From NCBI RefSeq assembly GCF_042666615.1, contig NZ_JBHTDD010000013.1, forward strand, positions 1-64,000: a DNA stretch of 64,000 nt. The letters are read 5' to 3'. The DNA is from KBS50 sp042666615 (GTDB taxonomy: Bacteria; Actinomycetota; Actinomycetes; Mycobacteriales; Micromonosporaceae). Every line of letters starts with the position of its first letter. The stretch's first letter is position 1. The translations under genes were made by a program, and so were the position numbers. Under the pieces are notes generated by a model. That model searched no databases, had not been told where the DNA came from, and saw only the letters and a program-made list of their open reading frames with translations. Below, piece by piece: positions 18,031-25,782 of the stretch.

Positions 18031-18915
18031 TCACGCCGCCTCACCCGCCCGTGGCCGGACGTCGAGAACGTACCCGGCCAGGTCGGCAAGCCGGAGCCGC
18101 TGCCCTGCCCCACCGGCGATAGCCCACACCGCGCCGGCCGGGGACAGGCCCGCGGTCGCGGCGTGGTCGCGGGCACCGGTAGCGAACGGCAGCGGCGGCG
18201 CCGTGTCGGCCAGCACCCGGCGCAGGTTCCGCTCCCGGGCAGCCGAGTGCAGCCAGAACAGCACCGGCCATACTCGGCCGATCGTGCCGAACAACTCCCG
18301 ATAGCCGGCCACCTTGCCGGCCAGCACCGACAACTGCTCGGCGCCGGTGTCGTACTCGATAAAGAACGGCACCTCGACACCGTCTTCGACCCACCGGCCG
18401 TAGCCGTCGGGGCGCACCCGCGGCCGGTACGCCCACACCAACGGATCCTGCCCGCTGGTGAACGTACCGGCGTGCTGGCACGCCGCCTCCGGCAACCACT
18501 CCACCAGGCCAGCGCCCACACCGGTGCGGGCATAGCCGGCGAGGTCGGTGAAGAAGCCGTTCACTCCGAGCCGGTGCGCCAGGCTGCGGGTCGAGGTCCA
18601 GCGTCGCCGCTCCACCCGGGCGTGATCCCGCCGCGGTGGCCGCTCGTCCCGGGCCGCGGCGACGACCTCGGCGCCGAGCTGGTCGATGACGTAGTGGTAC
18701 GGGTACGAGCCGCCATCGGCCCGCTGCGGCCGGAACCGGGCGACGAGGCGCAGCCGGTACAGGGTCCGCAGCCGCCGCTGGCAGAAGTCCAGCGACGGGA
18801 ACAGGGCATGCGCGATCTGGAACGACGTCAGCACGCCGTGGTCGTACAACCAGCCCAGCAACACGCGGTCACGGCGGGTCAACTGGGACTGGACACGAAG
18901 GACCGGATCATCCAC
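18031..18915 (-). CDS. Replication-relaxation family protein
   Basis: 294 residues from a GTG at 18915 preceded by AAGGAGG. The N-terminal winged helix (LTRRDRVLLGWLYDHGVLTS and FPSLDFCQRRLRTLYRLRLV) and the mid-region (HRLGVNGFF, then EYDTGAEQLSVLAGKVAGY) match the actinobacterial replication-relaxation family. That family occurs in integrative elements and plasmids near DUF2637 proteins. It is thought to act at the element's replication or transfer origin. It is upstream of the DUF2637 gene in the same direction, with a gap of about 220 bases that could carry a promoter. Confidence 0.8.
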   Translation of the reverse strand: MDDPVLRVQSQLTRRDRVLLGWLYDHGVLTSFQIAHALFPSLDFCQRRLRTLYRLRLVARFRPQRADGGSYPYHYVIDQLGAEVVAAARDERPPRRDHARVERRRWTSTRSLAHRLGVNGFFTDLAGYARTGVGAGLVEWLPEAACQHAGTFTSGQDPLVWAYRPRVRPDGYGRWVEDGVEVPFFIEYDTGAEQLSVLAGKVAGYRELFGTIGRVWPVLFWLHSAARERNLRRVLADTAPPLPFATGARDHAATAGLSPAGAVWAIAGGAGQRLRLADLAGYVLDVRPRAGEAA

Positions 18916-20038
18916 CGGCTACCACCTCCTTCCTGATACGGATGCCGGCCGCCGGGGAGAGACCCGAGACCAGACAGGGTCTGTCGCAGGACAAGGGCCC
19001 GGCATGGACAGCCGGACCGGCCTGCGGTGTGAGACGAAACAGGGGGTCCGTCCGGGGGTCCGGTTGAAGACTGACCCCAACACGGACACCAACCCGGACC
19101 CCGCAACGGGGATCGACACGGAATCTGTCACCGCCACCGGCCGAAGACCGGCGCGCACAGACGAGATGTACGGAGAACACAGCAACTCCTTGATCGAAAT
19201 CGGGATGGCGCCGACAGTCACGGCGCCGTGGCGAAGTCAACGGGGATGGTCCTGCCGGATCCGCCGCGCGGCAGGTGCGACGGCTCAAGCAACGTGCACT
19301 GTGGAGTTGTCAACCAACATGCGGACCGGCGTACCGGCCGAGCTGGAAGGATCCGGGCAGCAGCGATCGACACGACAGCCGGAATGGGCGGTCGCGGACA
19401 ACAGGAAGAACGGTGGCGGTAGACGGAGCGGCCAGGTGCCGCACCGGCAGCGGGCCCGCCTCAACCCGTGACAGGAACTCCCACGAACCGTCGACGACGC
19501 CGACGGCCGGGTAGGGCGTCGACTCAACCCGCCGGAGCAACATCCTTCATGGCGACCCCCTGTCACCTGGAACCATCGACGGCCAACCCACCCCTGGGTC
19601 CCCGAACGACCGGCGACGCTCCCGAAGGAGCGCCACCAACTTGCTCGATCAACCTCGGCGGGTAGACCGCCACGCGGTCACGTGCCTACCAGTACGCCTC
19701 CACCGCCAGCACCCTGTCAACCAACATCACCGGCCGCCGATCAAGACGCTTGCGGACCCAGCCGGACGTGGTAGCACCCGTTGACCCGTACTGGTATCCA
19801 GTGGCACGGATTCACCGCCGAAACAGGCCGGAAAAATCTTGGCCTACCGGCGCGGTGTCTCACCTTATGAGACACCTGCTCCCAACCGGGGGTCCTATCG
19901 GACGGCGGAACGGCCAATCCTGGGCTCGCAAGGCCGAACCTCCCGACGGAACATCGGCAGCGGACCCTCAGTCGCCCCGATGGGTCCCTTCCTCGGTAAC
20001 GGGCCTCCTGCCAGAGTCGAGCCCGTAGGGTCGGGCGC
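18916..20038. other. 1.1-kb stretch of the mobile element without a confident gene
   Basis: Several frames of 60-155 codons exist on both strands, but none has a good ribosome binding site or protein-like composition. The stretch holds an inverted repeat at 19854-19876 and a 13-bp direct repeat, TGTCAACCAACAT, at 19308-19320 and 19715-19727. Read leftward, each copy contains a consensus-like TTGACA. It lies between the leftward replication gene and the rightward NUDIX gene, so a control region or replication/transfer origin is plausible but unproven. Confidence 0.4.
19854..19876. promoter_or_regulatory. Hyphenated palindrome upstream of the NUDIX gene
   Basis: Arms GGTGTCTCA and TGAGACACC (9 bp, perfect) flank a 5-base spacer, about 160 bases upstream of the NUDIX gene start. 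The size and symmetry suit a dimeric regulator. It is different from the operator pair at 21831 and 23381. No other copy was noticed in the window. Confidence 0.4.
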
Positions 20039-20536
20039 GTGGCCGAGACGAGGACCGAGCCTGAACTGGCCTACATCGCCAACGTGACGCGGGTCCGCGC
20101 GGCGGCCGGCGTGATCTTCCGCGACCAAGCCGGCCGGGTGTTGCTGGTCCATCCGACGTACAAGGACGTATGGGAGATCCCAGGCGGCATGGTCGAGGCG
20201 GACGAGTCCCCTGCGGACGCCTGCGTGCGCGAGGTCCGTGAGGAACTGGGCCTATCGGTGCGCCCGGGAGAACTGCTGTGCGTCGACTGGGTGCCGCCGA
20301 GCCCGCCGTGGGACGGCGGGCTCATGTTCATCTTCGACGGCGGGGTACTGACAGACGACCAGATCGCGATGATGCGACTGTGCCCCCAGGAGCTTGACCG
20401 GTTCGAGTTCGTCGAGCCAGCTCGCCTGGGCGAGGTGTTGATCCCCCGGTTGGCTCGACGGGTCGCCGCGGCGGTCGCCGCAATCGGGCGCGGCGGCGTC
20501 TACCTCGAAGACGGTGCCGCGCTCCTGCCCAGTTAG
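20039..20536 (+). CDS. NUDIX hydrolase of the mobile element
   Basis: 165 residues from GTG 20039. The Nudix box is complete at residues 50-72: G50, E56, then REVREELGL from R64 to L72. The fold starts with the expected strand (RAAAGVIFRDQAGRVLLV). It should hydrolyse a nucleoside diphosphate-linked compound with Mg2+. The substrate is not predictable. NUDIX genes recur in actinomycete integrative elements, where a pSAM2 relative (Pra) activates replication and transfer genes. A regulatory rather than purely housekeeping role is therefore possible. Confidence 0.85.
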   Translation: MAETRTEPELAYIANVTRVRAAAGVIFRDQAGRVLLVHPTYKDVWEIPGGMVEADESPADACVREVREELGLSVRPGELLCVDWVPPSPPWDGGLMFIFDGGVLTDDQIAMMRLCPQELDRFEFVEPARLGEVLIPRLARRVAAAVAAIGRGGVYLEDGAALLPS

Positions 20537-20630
20537 CCGACACGGCCGAACCATGGAGGGTGCCCGCCACGAACACGGCCGCCCGCTCCGTGCCGCGGCC
20601 ACTGCCCCATCGATCCGGTAGCCGATAGCG

Positions 20631-20846
20631 TCAGCGATTGCGGCCGGCAGCCGTGTCGGCGCGGAAGCCGGCGATGAAAGTTCTCCACTGGCTGCACTTC
20701 AGCAGGATCGCGCCACCGTCGGGGTTCTTGCTGTCGCGGACCGCGACGGCGTGGCCGAGGAAGGCGACTTCGACGCAGGCGCCACCGTTGTTGTCGCTGC
20801 GGCTGGACTTGCGCCACACCGCGGTGGAGAGGTCTGGGCTGTTCAT
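20631..20846 (-). CDS. DUF397 protein
   Basis: 71 residues, nearly all of it a DUF397 domain: AVWRKSSRSDNNGGACVEVAF, then VAVRDSKNPDGGAILL and WRTFIAGFR. DUF397 genes typically sit directly downstream of Scr1-type XRE regulators in actinobacteria, as here, 14 bases after the stop of the XRE gene. The pair resembles a toxin-antitoxin-like or developmental control module. No catalytic function is known. Confidence 0.9.
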   Translation of the reverse strand: MNSPDLSTAVWRKSSRSDNNGGACVEVAFLGHAVAVRDSKNPDGGAILLKCSQWRTFIAGFRADTAAGRNR

Positions 20847-20860
20847 GTCGGGCCTTCTGA

Positions 20861-21715
20861 TCAGGTAGCTCGCCGCTGGAGGTCGTCGGCGACCTGTTGG
20901 ATCAGGTGCCGTGACTCGGCCGGCCCGAGTGCGGCTGCACAGAGCCGGTTGTAAAGGCGAGTGTAGGCCCGCACGGCGTCGGGGCGGTCGAGGTAGGCCG
21001 CGTCGGTGTAGTCCTCCAGGTAGATGACGTCGGTGTCGGTCGCCGGGTCGAAGCGCAGGATGATGAATCCGTACGAGGCGGTCTCGTAGGTCTGCGCGTC
21101 GAAGGGCAGGACCTGTAGCTCCACGCGGTGGCTGATCTCAGCCAGGTGGGCGAGTTGGGCTGTTATGACGGCGGGGCCGCCGATGTTGCGGCGCAGGGCG
21201 GACTCGCTGAGCACGAAGCCGAGGGTTGGCCCGTCGGCCCGGTGCAGGTTCGCTTGCCGTTCGAGGCGGAGTTTGACCTGCCGGTCGAGTTCCCCTGGTG
21301 TGGGGCGAGGGTGGGCGGTGCTGCTCATGGCGCGGATGTACGGCTCGACCTGGAGGACGCCGGGGATCACTTCGGGTTGGTACCAGCGGATCTCGTACGC
21401 GTCGGCCTCCAGGTCGACGTACTGCCGGAACCAGTCGGGGATGGCGTCGCGGTAGCCGCTCCACCGGCCGCGTTGGCGGCCGGCGCGGGCCAACTCGCGC
21501 ATGGAGTCGGCTTGTTCATCGCGTACGCCGTAGAGGTCGAGCAGGAGGGCGAGGTCGGTGAGCTTGATGCCGCTCTGTCCCAGCTCCAGCCGGCTGATCT
21601 TGCTGGCGGCGGCGTCGATACGCTCGGCCGCCTCATCCTGAGTCTTGCCCGCGCGCTCACGGGCCCGGCGCAACGCGTTACCCAGCCGCCGTCGCTGGAT
21701 GGTCGGGTTGAGCAC
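20861..21715 (-). CDS. XRE-family regulator with DUF5753 domain (Scr1-like)
   Basis: 284 residues. The N-terminal XRE helix-turn-helix occupies about 8-62 (LGNALRRARERAGKTQDEAAE, ISRLELGQSGIKLTDLALLLDLY). The remainder is the DUF5753 domain (DWFRQYVDLEADAYEIRWYQPEVIPGVLQ, quoted in part, and IYLEDYTDAAYLDRPDAVRAY). It is paired with the DUF397 gene downstream. Its promoter faces the rightward small-gene operon across the palindrome at 21831-21850. Such pairs control morphogenesis or element maintenance in actinomycetes. Confidence 0.9.
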   Translation of the reverse strand: MLNPTIQRRRLGNALRRARERAGKTQDEAAERIDAAASKISRLELGQSGIKLTDLALLLDLYGVRDEQADSMRELARAGRQRGRWSGYRDAIPDWFRQYVDLEADAYEIRWYQPEVIPGVLQVEPYIRAMSSTAHPRPTPGELDRQVKLRLERQANLHRADGPTLGFVLSESALRRNIGGPAVITAQLAHLAEISHRVELQVLPFDAQTYETASYGFIILRFDPATDTDVIYLEDYTDAAYLDRPDAVRAYTRLYNRLCAAALGPAESRHLIQQVADDLQRRAT

Positions 21716-21830
21716 CTCTCACCGCCTCTGAATTGATCACCGACGGCGGCTCCTGATGCGGGTCGTGCGAACACGACCCGCAGCGGGTTCCCAAAACAGG
21801 AGTCCATCGGTAGCCTCGGATCGAATAACC

Positions 21831-21850
21831 TAGGCTATCAAGATAGCTCT
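21831..21850. promoter_or_regulatory. Imperfect copy of the mini-GntR operator
   Basis: TAGGCTATCAAGATAGCTCT matches the perfect 20-bp palindrome at 23381-23400 in 16 of 20 positions, including GGCTATC and GATAGC. It lies 46 bases upstream of the ATG at 21897 and about 115 bases upstream of the XRE gene. It probably controls the rightward operon, and perhaps the XRE gene, through the GntR-type protein encoded at 23051-23302. Confidence 0.6.
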
Positions 21851-21896
21851 AGTCCTCTTCGAGTAGATGGTTGTGATCGTGAGGAGGTAGCTGACG

Positions 21897-22082
21897 ATGT
21901 CTGTCGCCATGGCGGCCGTTGCCGCCGCTCTGTTCGGCTGGGTCGCCGGGATGTGGACGTTCAAACGTTCCCAGCGGTGGTGCCCGTCCTGCGGCAACAC
22001 GCTCGCTTGTCCAGGCTGCCGGGGCGGCGGCGGCCGAGCGTCGAAGCCGGCCAGCGGCGCGAACGGGGGTGCGCTCGCGTGA
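21897..22082 (+). CDS. Small membrane-anchored protein with zinc-ribbon-like Cys pairs
   Basis: 61 residues with an excellent GAGGAGG site ahead of ATG 21897. An N-terminal hydrophobic helix (MAAVAAALFGWVAGMW) is followed by two Cys pairs (CPSCGNTLACPGC) that look like a treble-clef or zinc ribbon. It opens a chain of four genes joined by 4-base overlaps. The function is unknown. The palindrome just upstream suggests GntR-type control. Confidence 0.65.
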   Translation: MSVAMAAVAAALFGWVAGMWTFKRSQRWCPSCGNTLACPGCRGGGGRASKPASGANGGALA

Positions 22083-22327
22083 GGGCACCCGAGGTGGCGG
22101 TGGGCCAGGTGGTCCACATTCCGGAGCCGGACTACCGGTACGGCACCGGCGAGCTGATCCTGCGGGTCACCGCGGTCGGGCAGGTCGAGCAGCTCGCTGA
22201 CGGTCCGTGGTTGGACCTGTCCGGAATCGAGTTGGGAGAGGACGGGACGTCCCGCAGGCCATATCCACGGAAGGCACTCGTCCGGCTCAGCGCGCTACGC
22301 CGCCAGCAGCCCAGGAGTACGCGATGA
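22079..22327 (+). CDS. Small conserved-looking element protein
   Basis: 82 residues from a GTG at 22079 that overlaps the preceding stop (GTGA). The sequence reads as a beta-rich domain (VGQVVHIPEPDYRYGTGELIL, then WLDLSGIELG). No family is recognised. The coupling on both sides and codon use like that of its neighbours argue that it is a real gene, second in the small-gene operon. Confidence 0.6.
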   Translation: MRAPEVAVGQVVHIPEPDYRYGTGELILRVTAVGQVEQLADGPWLDLSGIELGEDGTSRRPYPRKALVRLSALRRQQPRSTR

Positions 22328-22584
22328 CCGGCATCTACCTGACGCGGGCGGCGCTGGACCAGGTCGACGGTGCCCAGGCCGAGCTTGAGCGGCACCTCGT
22401 CACCGGATTCGACGGCCGGTGCGCGACGTGCCGGCAACCCGAGCCGTGTCCCGGTCGGACGGCAGCAGCGGCCACCTTCGTTCGGTACGGGCGGCTACCT
22501 CGTCGACGGCCCGGCCTGGCCAGCATTGCGCCGCCCGAGGCGACCAACTGGGCATGGTTCGCGTCGGCGGCGGGACGGCAATGA
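22324..22584 (+). CDS. Small Cys-motif protein of the mobile element
   Basis: 86 residues from ATG 22324, overlapping the previous stop (ATGA). Residues 32-41 carry a Cys cluster (CATCRQPEPC) suited to metal binding. The N-terminus is helical (TRAALDQVDGAQAELERHL). It is third in the chain of coupled small genes. No function can be assigned. Confidence 0.6.
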   Translation: MTGIYLTRAALDQVDGAQAELERHLVTGFDGRCATCRQPEPCPGRTAAAATFVRYGRLPRRRPGLASIAPPEATNWAWFASAAGRQ

Positions 22585-23126
22585 GGAAGCGAACTGCCGG
22601 GCCAGATCTCGATGCGATGGTCGGCCGCCGTCGGATGCCGTTCGACCCCGCTGCCCCGTCGGTGGAGCCGGTCGCAAGGTGCCTCGACCCGCTCCGACGG
22701 CAGTCACCCTACCTGTGCCGGGCCCAGGCGTCAGGAGCCAAGGGCCGCCGCATCCGTACGGTCTGCCGCGAGCCATCTCCCTTCGGCGTTCGCCGCATGG
22801 CCCTGCGGGCAGTCAACGACACCGGCGGCCAGCGTCGCAGCTACCTTCCCCAGCCAGGAGCCGGGCGGATCCTGATGTCCTCGACCTGCCGCTGGTGCAC
22901 CAGCGAGATCACCTTGCACTCACGCTTCGGCTGGTTCCACGTCACCGACGGCTTCCTGCTCTGCCAGCTACCCAACGTCGACGGGCTCCCGCTGCGCCAA
23001 GCGGAGCCGGCCGCACTGCCGGAAACCCTCGACAAGCTGGCGACCGGGGATTATTCGTCGGTCGTTCGGTTCGCCGCGGGCTCCTCGTGGTCCGCCACGT
23101 ACACCCCGACGCCGGGAACCCCGTAG
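22581..23126 (+). CDS. Hypothetical Arg-rich protein with a CxxC segment
   Basis: 181 residues from ATG 22581, again joined by ATGA. The N-terminal 95 residues are Arg/Pro-rich without clear structure. The C-terminal part looks more protein-like (STCRWCTSEITLHSRFGWFHV, FLLCQLPNVDG) and has a CRWC pair. The last 76 bases overlap the 3' end of the opposing GntR gene, so antisense interference is possible. An internal start near 22875 could give a shorter zinc-binding protein. The full length is uncertain. Confidence 0.45.
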   Translation: MRKRTAGPDLDAMVGRRRMPFDPAAPSVEPVARCLDPLRRQSPYLCRAQASGAKGRRIRTVCREPSPFGVRRMALRAVNDTGGQRRSYLPQPGAGRILMSSTCRWCTSEITLHSRFGWFHVTDGFLLCQLPNVDGLPLRQAEPAALPETLDKLATGDYSSVVRFAAGSSWSATYTPTPGTP

Positions 23127-23302
23127 ATCAGGCCCTCGGACTTGAGCACGAGCACCGCGTTGCGCACGACCATCTGGGAGACGCCGTAGTCCCGGCGGAA
23201 CTCGGCCATCGACGGCAGCTTCGCCCCGGGCGCGAGGGCACCGGACGCGATCTGTTCCCGGATGCGGTCAGCCAACCACACCCATTTGGCGGTCGTGGGC
23301 AT
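23051..23302 (-). CDS. Mini GntR-family regulator (DNA-binding domain only)
   Basis: 83 residues from ATG 23302 with an AGGGAGA site. It contains only the winged helix of GntR proteins (WVWLADRIREQIASGALAPG, LPSMAEFRRDYGVSQMVVRN, LKSEGLIYGVPGVGVYV), with no effector domain. Such short GntR proteins regulate integrative elements (compare KorSA of pSAM2, which is longer). A perfect 20-bp palindrome lies 78 bases upstream of its start, and a second copy controls the small-gene operon. It is therefore likely autoregulated and likely the element's repressor. Confidence 0.85.
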   Translation of the reverse strand: MPTTAKWVWLADRIREQIASGALAPGAKLPSMAEFRRDYGVSQMVVRNAVLVLKSEGLIYGVPGVGVYVADHEEPAANRTTDE

Positions 23303-23380
23303 TACGTCTCCCTGGTCTGCAACCGCCATTGCATCACAGGAAAACCTGGGCGAGCAAGGTATCACTAGACGTCGTTGACT

Positions 23381-23400
23381 TAGGCTATCTAGATAGCCTA
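23381..23400. promoter_or_regulatory. Perfect 20-bp operator upstream of the mini-GntR gene
   Basis: TAGGCTATCTAGATAGCCTA is a perfect inverted repeat with no spacer, of the length and A/T-rich centre expected for a GntR dimer site. It stands out in very GC-rich DNA. Together with the related site at 21831-21850 it defines the probable binding motif of the protein encoded just to its left. Confidence 0.7.
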
Positions 23401-23572
23401 TCTTCGTCTGCGGGTCGTCTCCCCCGGTCTGCAACCTGGAGCCGCCCGCCAAAGGGCCAGGTCCCTACGCCTGGTCCCGCACCACCCCGGCCGGCCCGAG
23501 ACCCGACTCTGGCCGGCCGGGTCACCGAACTGCCTCGAGCACGAAGGAGATGCGCCGAATACGGGGAGCCGG

Positions 23573-24232
23573 TCAGAGCAGCGACGTCGCCGCCAGGAAG
23601 AGGACCCAGCCTGCCCACATACCCACGAAGCAGATCAGCCCGCCGAGCCGCACCGAATGACTCGCTGTAGCGCCGGGCCGCAGACGCGGTCGCCCGAAGA
23701 CGGCGATCGTGGTGTACCCGGCGAAGAACGCCACCGCCGGCAACCCACACAATGACCACGCCAGCAGCCCCACCGACCCGGTACCGGCGTCCGGGCTGAA
23801 TACGTACAGGCCGAGCGACACCAACCACGCCACGAAGGTGGCCGCCGCGTAGACCAGCACGTTCCTGCCGGTGGTGGACATGCCCGGCAGCAACGCCGGC
23901 TGGTTGCCCCGATCCTCGGCCCGGCGAGCCTCCACGTCCGCCTGCTCCACCGCCTGCCAGGCCCGCCGCAACGCCTCGTCCACATCGGTCAGCCCAGCCC
24001 GAGCCACCCCCTCGAACGACGGAGGAGGCTCTCCCAGTCGCGTCGCCAACCCCGCCAGATAGTCGCGCTGAGCGGTCAGCCGCTGCCGCAACTGCTCCAC
24101 CGCCGCCCGGCCGTCCGCCGTTCGCTTCCCGACAGCGGCGCGGCGGGCACCCTCCTCGGCGCGGATCGCGGCCAGACCTCGAGCCGCGTCTGCGTACTCA
24201 CTCCAACGCATCGGGACCCCAGCCCAGTCCAT
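23573..24232 (-). CDS. Membrane protein of the mobile region
   Basis: 219 residues from ATG 24232; ATG 24211 is also possible. The N-terminal 110 residues are helical and charged, probably a coiled coil (EQLRQRLTAQRDYLAGLATRL, EALRRAWQAVEQADVEARRAED). Two pairs of transmembrane segments follow (VLVYAAATFVAWLVSLGLYVF, LLAWSLCGLPAVAFFAGYT, LGGLICFVGMWAGWVLFLAA). It overlaps the small gene upstream. No family is recognised. Position next to the FtsK module suggests a transfer-associated membrane component, as inference. Confidence 0.6.
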   Translation of the reverse strand: MDWAGVPMRWSEYADAARGLAAIRAEEGARRAAVGKRTADGRAAVEQLRQRLTAQRDYLAGLATRLGEPPPSFEGVARAGLTDVDEALRRAWQAVEQADVEARRAEDRGNQPALLPGMSTTGRNVLVYAAATFVAWLVSLGLYVFSPDAGTGSVGLLAWSLCGLPAVAFFAGYTTIAVFGRPRLRPGATASHSVRLGGLICFVGMWAGWVLFLAATSLL

Positions 24233-24446
24233 GCGGCCTCTGCTCACGGGCTGCGGCGTCGGCGCCAGCCGCGGCATGACCGAGAGGCTGGCGTTTCCGT
24301 TCGCCGTCGAGCAGTCGGCCGAGTTGCTGCGCGGCCTCGCAGTACTGAACCCACTCAGGCGGGTAGTCGTCGGCTACCTTCTCACTCGGTCCGCTCGCTC
24401 CTGGCATACGCGCCCTACCACCTGATGGTGCGCTCGTATCGCTCAT
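24198..24446 (-). CDS. Small hypothetical protein
   Basis: 82 residues from ATG 24446. The middle looks protein-like (VADDYPPEWVQYCEAAQQLGRLLDGE). The C-terminus is Ala/Arg-rich, where it overlaps the next gene by 35 bases. No domain is recognised. It probably forms a two-gene operon with the membrane protein downstream. Confidence 0.45.
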   Translation of the reverse strand: MSDTSAPSGGRARMPGASGPSEKVADDYPPEWVQYCEAAQQLGRLLDGERKRQPLGHAAAGADAAAREQRPHGLGWGPDALE

Positions 24447-24634
24447 GGCTCTGGCCCCGTCTCCTTCACCGACTCCGGTACGTCCATAAGTTCCACCTGA
24501 TGACATCACGAGCGCGAGGCAACAGAATTCGCCGCTGCCGCAGAAGGACATTACCTGAGCCAGACAGAGGAGCGGGGAGCCTTCGGCTCACCCGCCACCA
24601 ACACGCTTCACTGCGACGCACGAAGTTCAGATAG

Positions 24635-25090
24635 TCATGAGGCGGGGGCAGCCTCAATTGCCGCCTCAATTCGGTCCAAATAGTTGAACCACCACTCGTT
24701 CTCTCCGACCTTCGGAGAAGCCGCTAGAAGGCTTCCCGTAATGATGAATGTAGACATCACGGCAGTGGCGTCATCGAGCACCTCGTTCAGGGGTTTGCCG
24801 TCCAGCACGGCAGTTAGGAACGCGGCCACCTCTTCAGGGGTCAGAGTGGCCCACCGTTCCATGTCCGCGACTGTCTCTGCAGCTGAGCGAACATCTTCCG
24901 ACGATGGTCTGCCATCGAAGGTGTCATGGAGGGCGAAGGCACAGATCGTCAGCGCGAGTTCGATCGCTTTCGCCCGACTCTCTGGGTCTGCTAGTGCCCG
25001 GAGAGACGAATCGAATTCATCCTCCTCACGTCTGACAACGTTGCCCAGGATTCGTCGAACCCGCGGCTCAATCTGATCGTCGATTATCAC
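24635..25090 (-). CDS. Helical hypothetical protein of the FtsK module
   Basis: 151 residues from GTG 25090, which overlaps the stop of the upstream gene (GTGA). The protein is acidic and all-helical (AIELALTICAFALHDTFDG, TPEEVAAFLTAVLDGKPLNEVL, WFNYLDRIEAAIEAA). The local base composition is less GC-rich than in the surroundings, in keeping with acquired DNA. Unrecognised. It is the last gene of a run that starts with the FtsK-like ATPase. Confidence 0.6.
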   Translation of the reverse strand: MIIDDQIEPRVRRILGNVVRREEDEFDSSLRALADPESRAKAIELALTICAFALHDTFDGRPSSEDVRSAAETVADMERWATLTPEEVAAFLTAVLDGKPLNEVLDDATAVMSTFIITGSLLAASPKVGENEWWFNYLDRIEAAIEAAPAS

Positions 25091-25395
25091 TCTTGGTGAC
25101 CCTTCTTCTCACGCTTGGCTTTCCATGCCTTGAAGGCGGAAAACGCCGCTCCACCGGCGAGTAGCGTGCCGGCTATTGTCTTTGGAAGGATAGGTAGAAG
25201 TTCCGAAAACGTTGCGTAGCCCGCTGCAGCAGCCGACGTCCACCAACCTACTGATTCGCTGGTTAGGCGTTCTCTTGGCCGCTCTCGGGGCGCTTGGTCG
25301 TGCTGCCTTTCGCGGCCAGCAGGCGTCAGCCGCTGTTTGGGAGACGCCTGCCGCGACGACAGGGAGGCTGACGCTTGAGAGCCGGCGCTGGTCGT
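25087..25395 (-). CDS. Small membrane-anchored protein with a non-standard start
   Basis: 102 codons read leftward, ending at a TGA that overlaps the next gene's GTG. There is no ATG, GTG or TTG in the frame. A strong GGAGGT lies six bases before an ACG at 25395, and the same frame is closed by the previous gene's TGA, so ACG or a mutated ATG is the likely start. The N-terminal half is Ser/Arg-rich. The C-terminal half has a hydrophobic segment and a basic tail (LLPILPKTIAGTLLAGGAAF, then KAWKAKREKKGHQE). Standard gene callers would miss it. The coupled stop argues that it is, or recently was, translated. Confidence 0.5.
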   Translation of the reverse strand, partial: TTSAGSQASASLSSRQASPKQRLTPAGRERQHDQAPRERPRERLTSESVGWWTSAAAAGYATFSELLPILPKTIAGTLLAGGAAFSAFKAWKAKREKKGHQE

Positions 25396-25410
25396 ACCGC
25401 TACCTCCTCT

Positions 25411-25671
25411 TCAAGTGCCGTCGGCGACGGCTTTGGCGTTGCTGATCGCGTCGTTGGCGACGTCGACGGTCGCGGCGACCTGTTGGCTGAGTCTGTCGAT
25501 GGAGTCCTTGACGGCGGACAGGCCGGCGATGGCGTGGGTGGCGCCGAGTGCGACCGCCTGGGTGACAGCTTCGTCGGCCTCGGTCCGGGCGGTGCCGACG
25601 GCGTTGTTGGCGTCGTTGAGTTCGTCGATCACCGATTGCAGTGCGGCGATGACCTCGTCGATGGCGGACAT
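25411..25671 (-). CDS. Small all-helical protein paired with the FtsK-like ATPase (DUF6244/WXG-like)
   Basis: 86 residues from ATG 25671 after a GGAGGAG site. It is Ala/Asp-rich with a continuous heptad-like pattern (IDEVIAALQSVIDELNDANNA, AVKDSIDRLSQQVAATVDV), the size and shape of WXG100/ESX-type secreted helical hairpins, although the WXG turn itself is absent. It resembles the actinobacterial DUF6244 family from memory. It lies about 110 bases after the FtsK-like gene on the same strand. It may be a substrate or adaptor of that ATPase. Confidence 0.6.
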   Translation of the reverse strand: MSAIDEVIAALQSVIDELNDANNAVGTARTEADEAVTQAVALGATHAIAGLSAVKDSIDRLSQQVAATVDVANDAISNAKAVADGT

Positions 25672-25782
25672 GGTGGTTCTGGCTCCTCCCCCGGTGTCGC
25701 GGCCGGCGTATTCGCTGGTCGCGGCCCTCCTTATGGATGTGAACGGTCGCTAGCCTCCGGGTCGCGTCGCCGGAGAACCTCG

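Noticed and set aside
19004..19471. 155-codon frame on the plus strand in the gene-poor part of the element
   Set aside because: Thr/Arg/Gly-rich composition, no ribosome binding site, and competing frames of similar length on the other strand. It looks like a GC-driven open frame.
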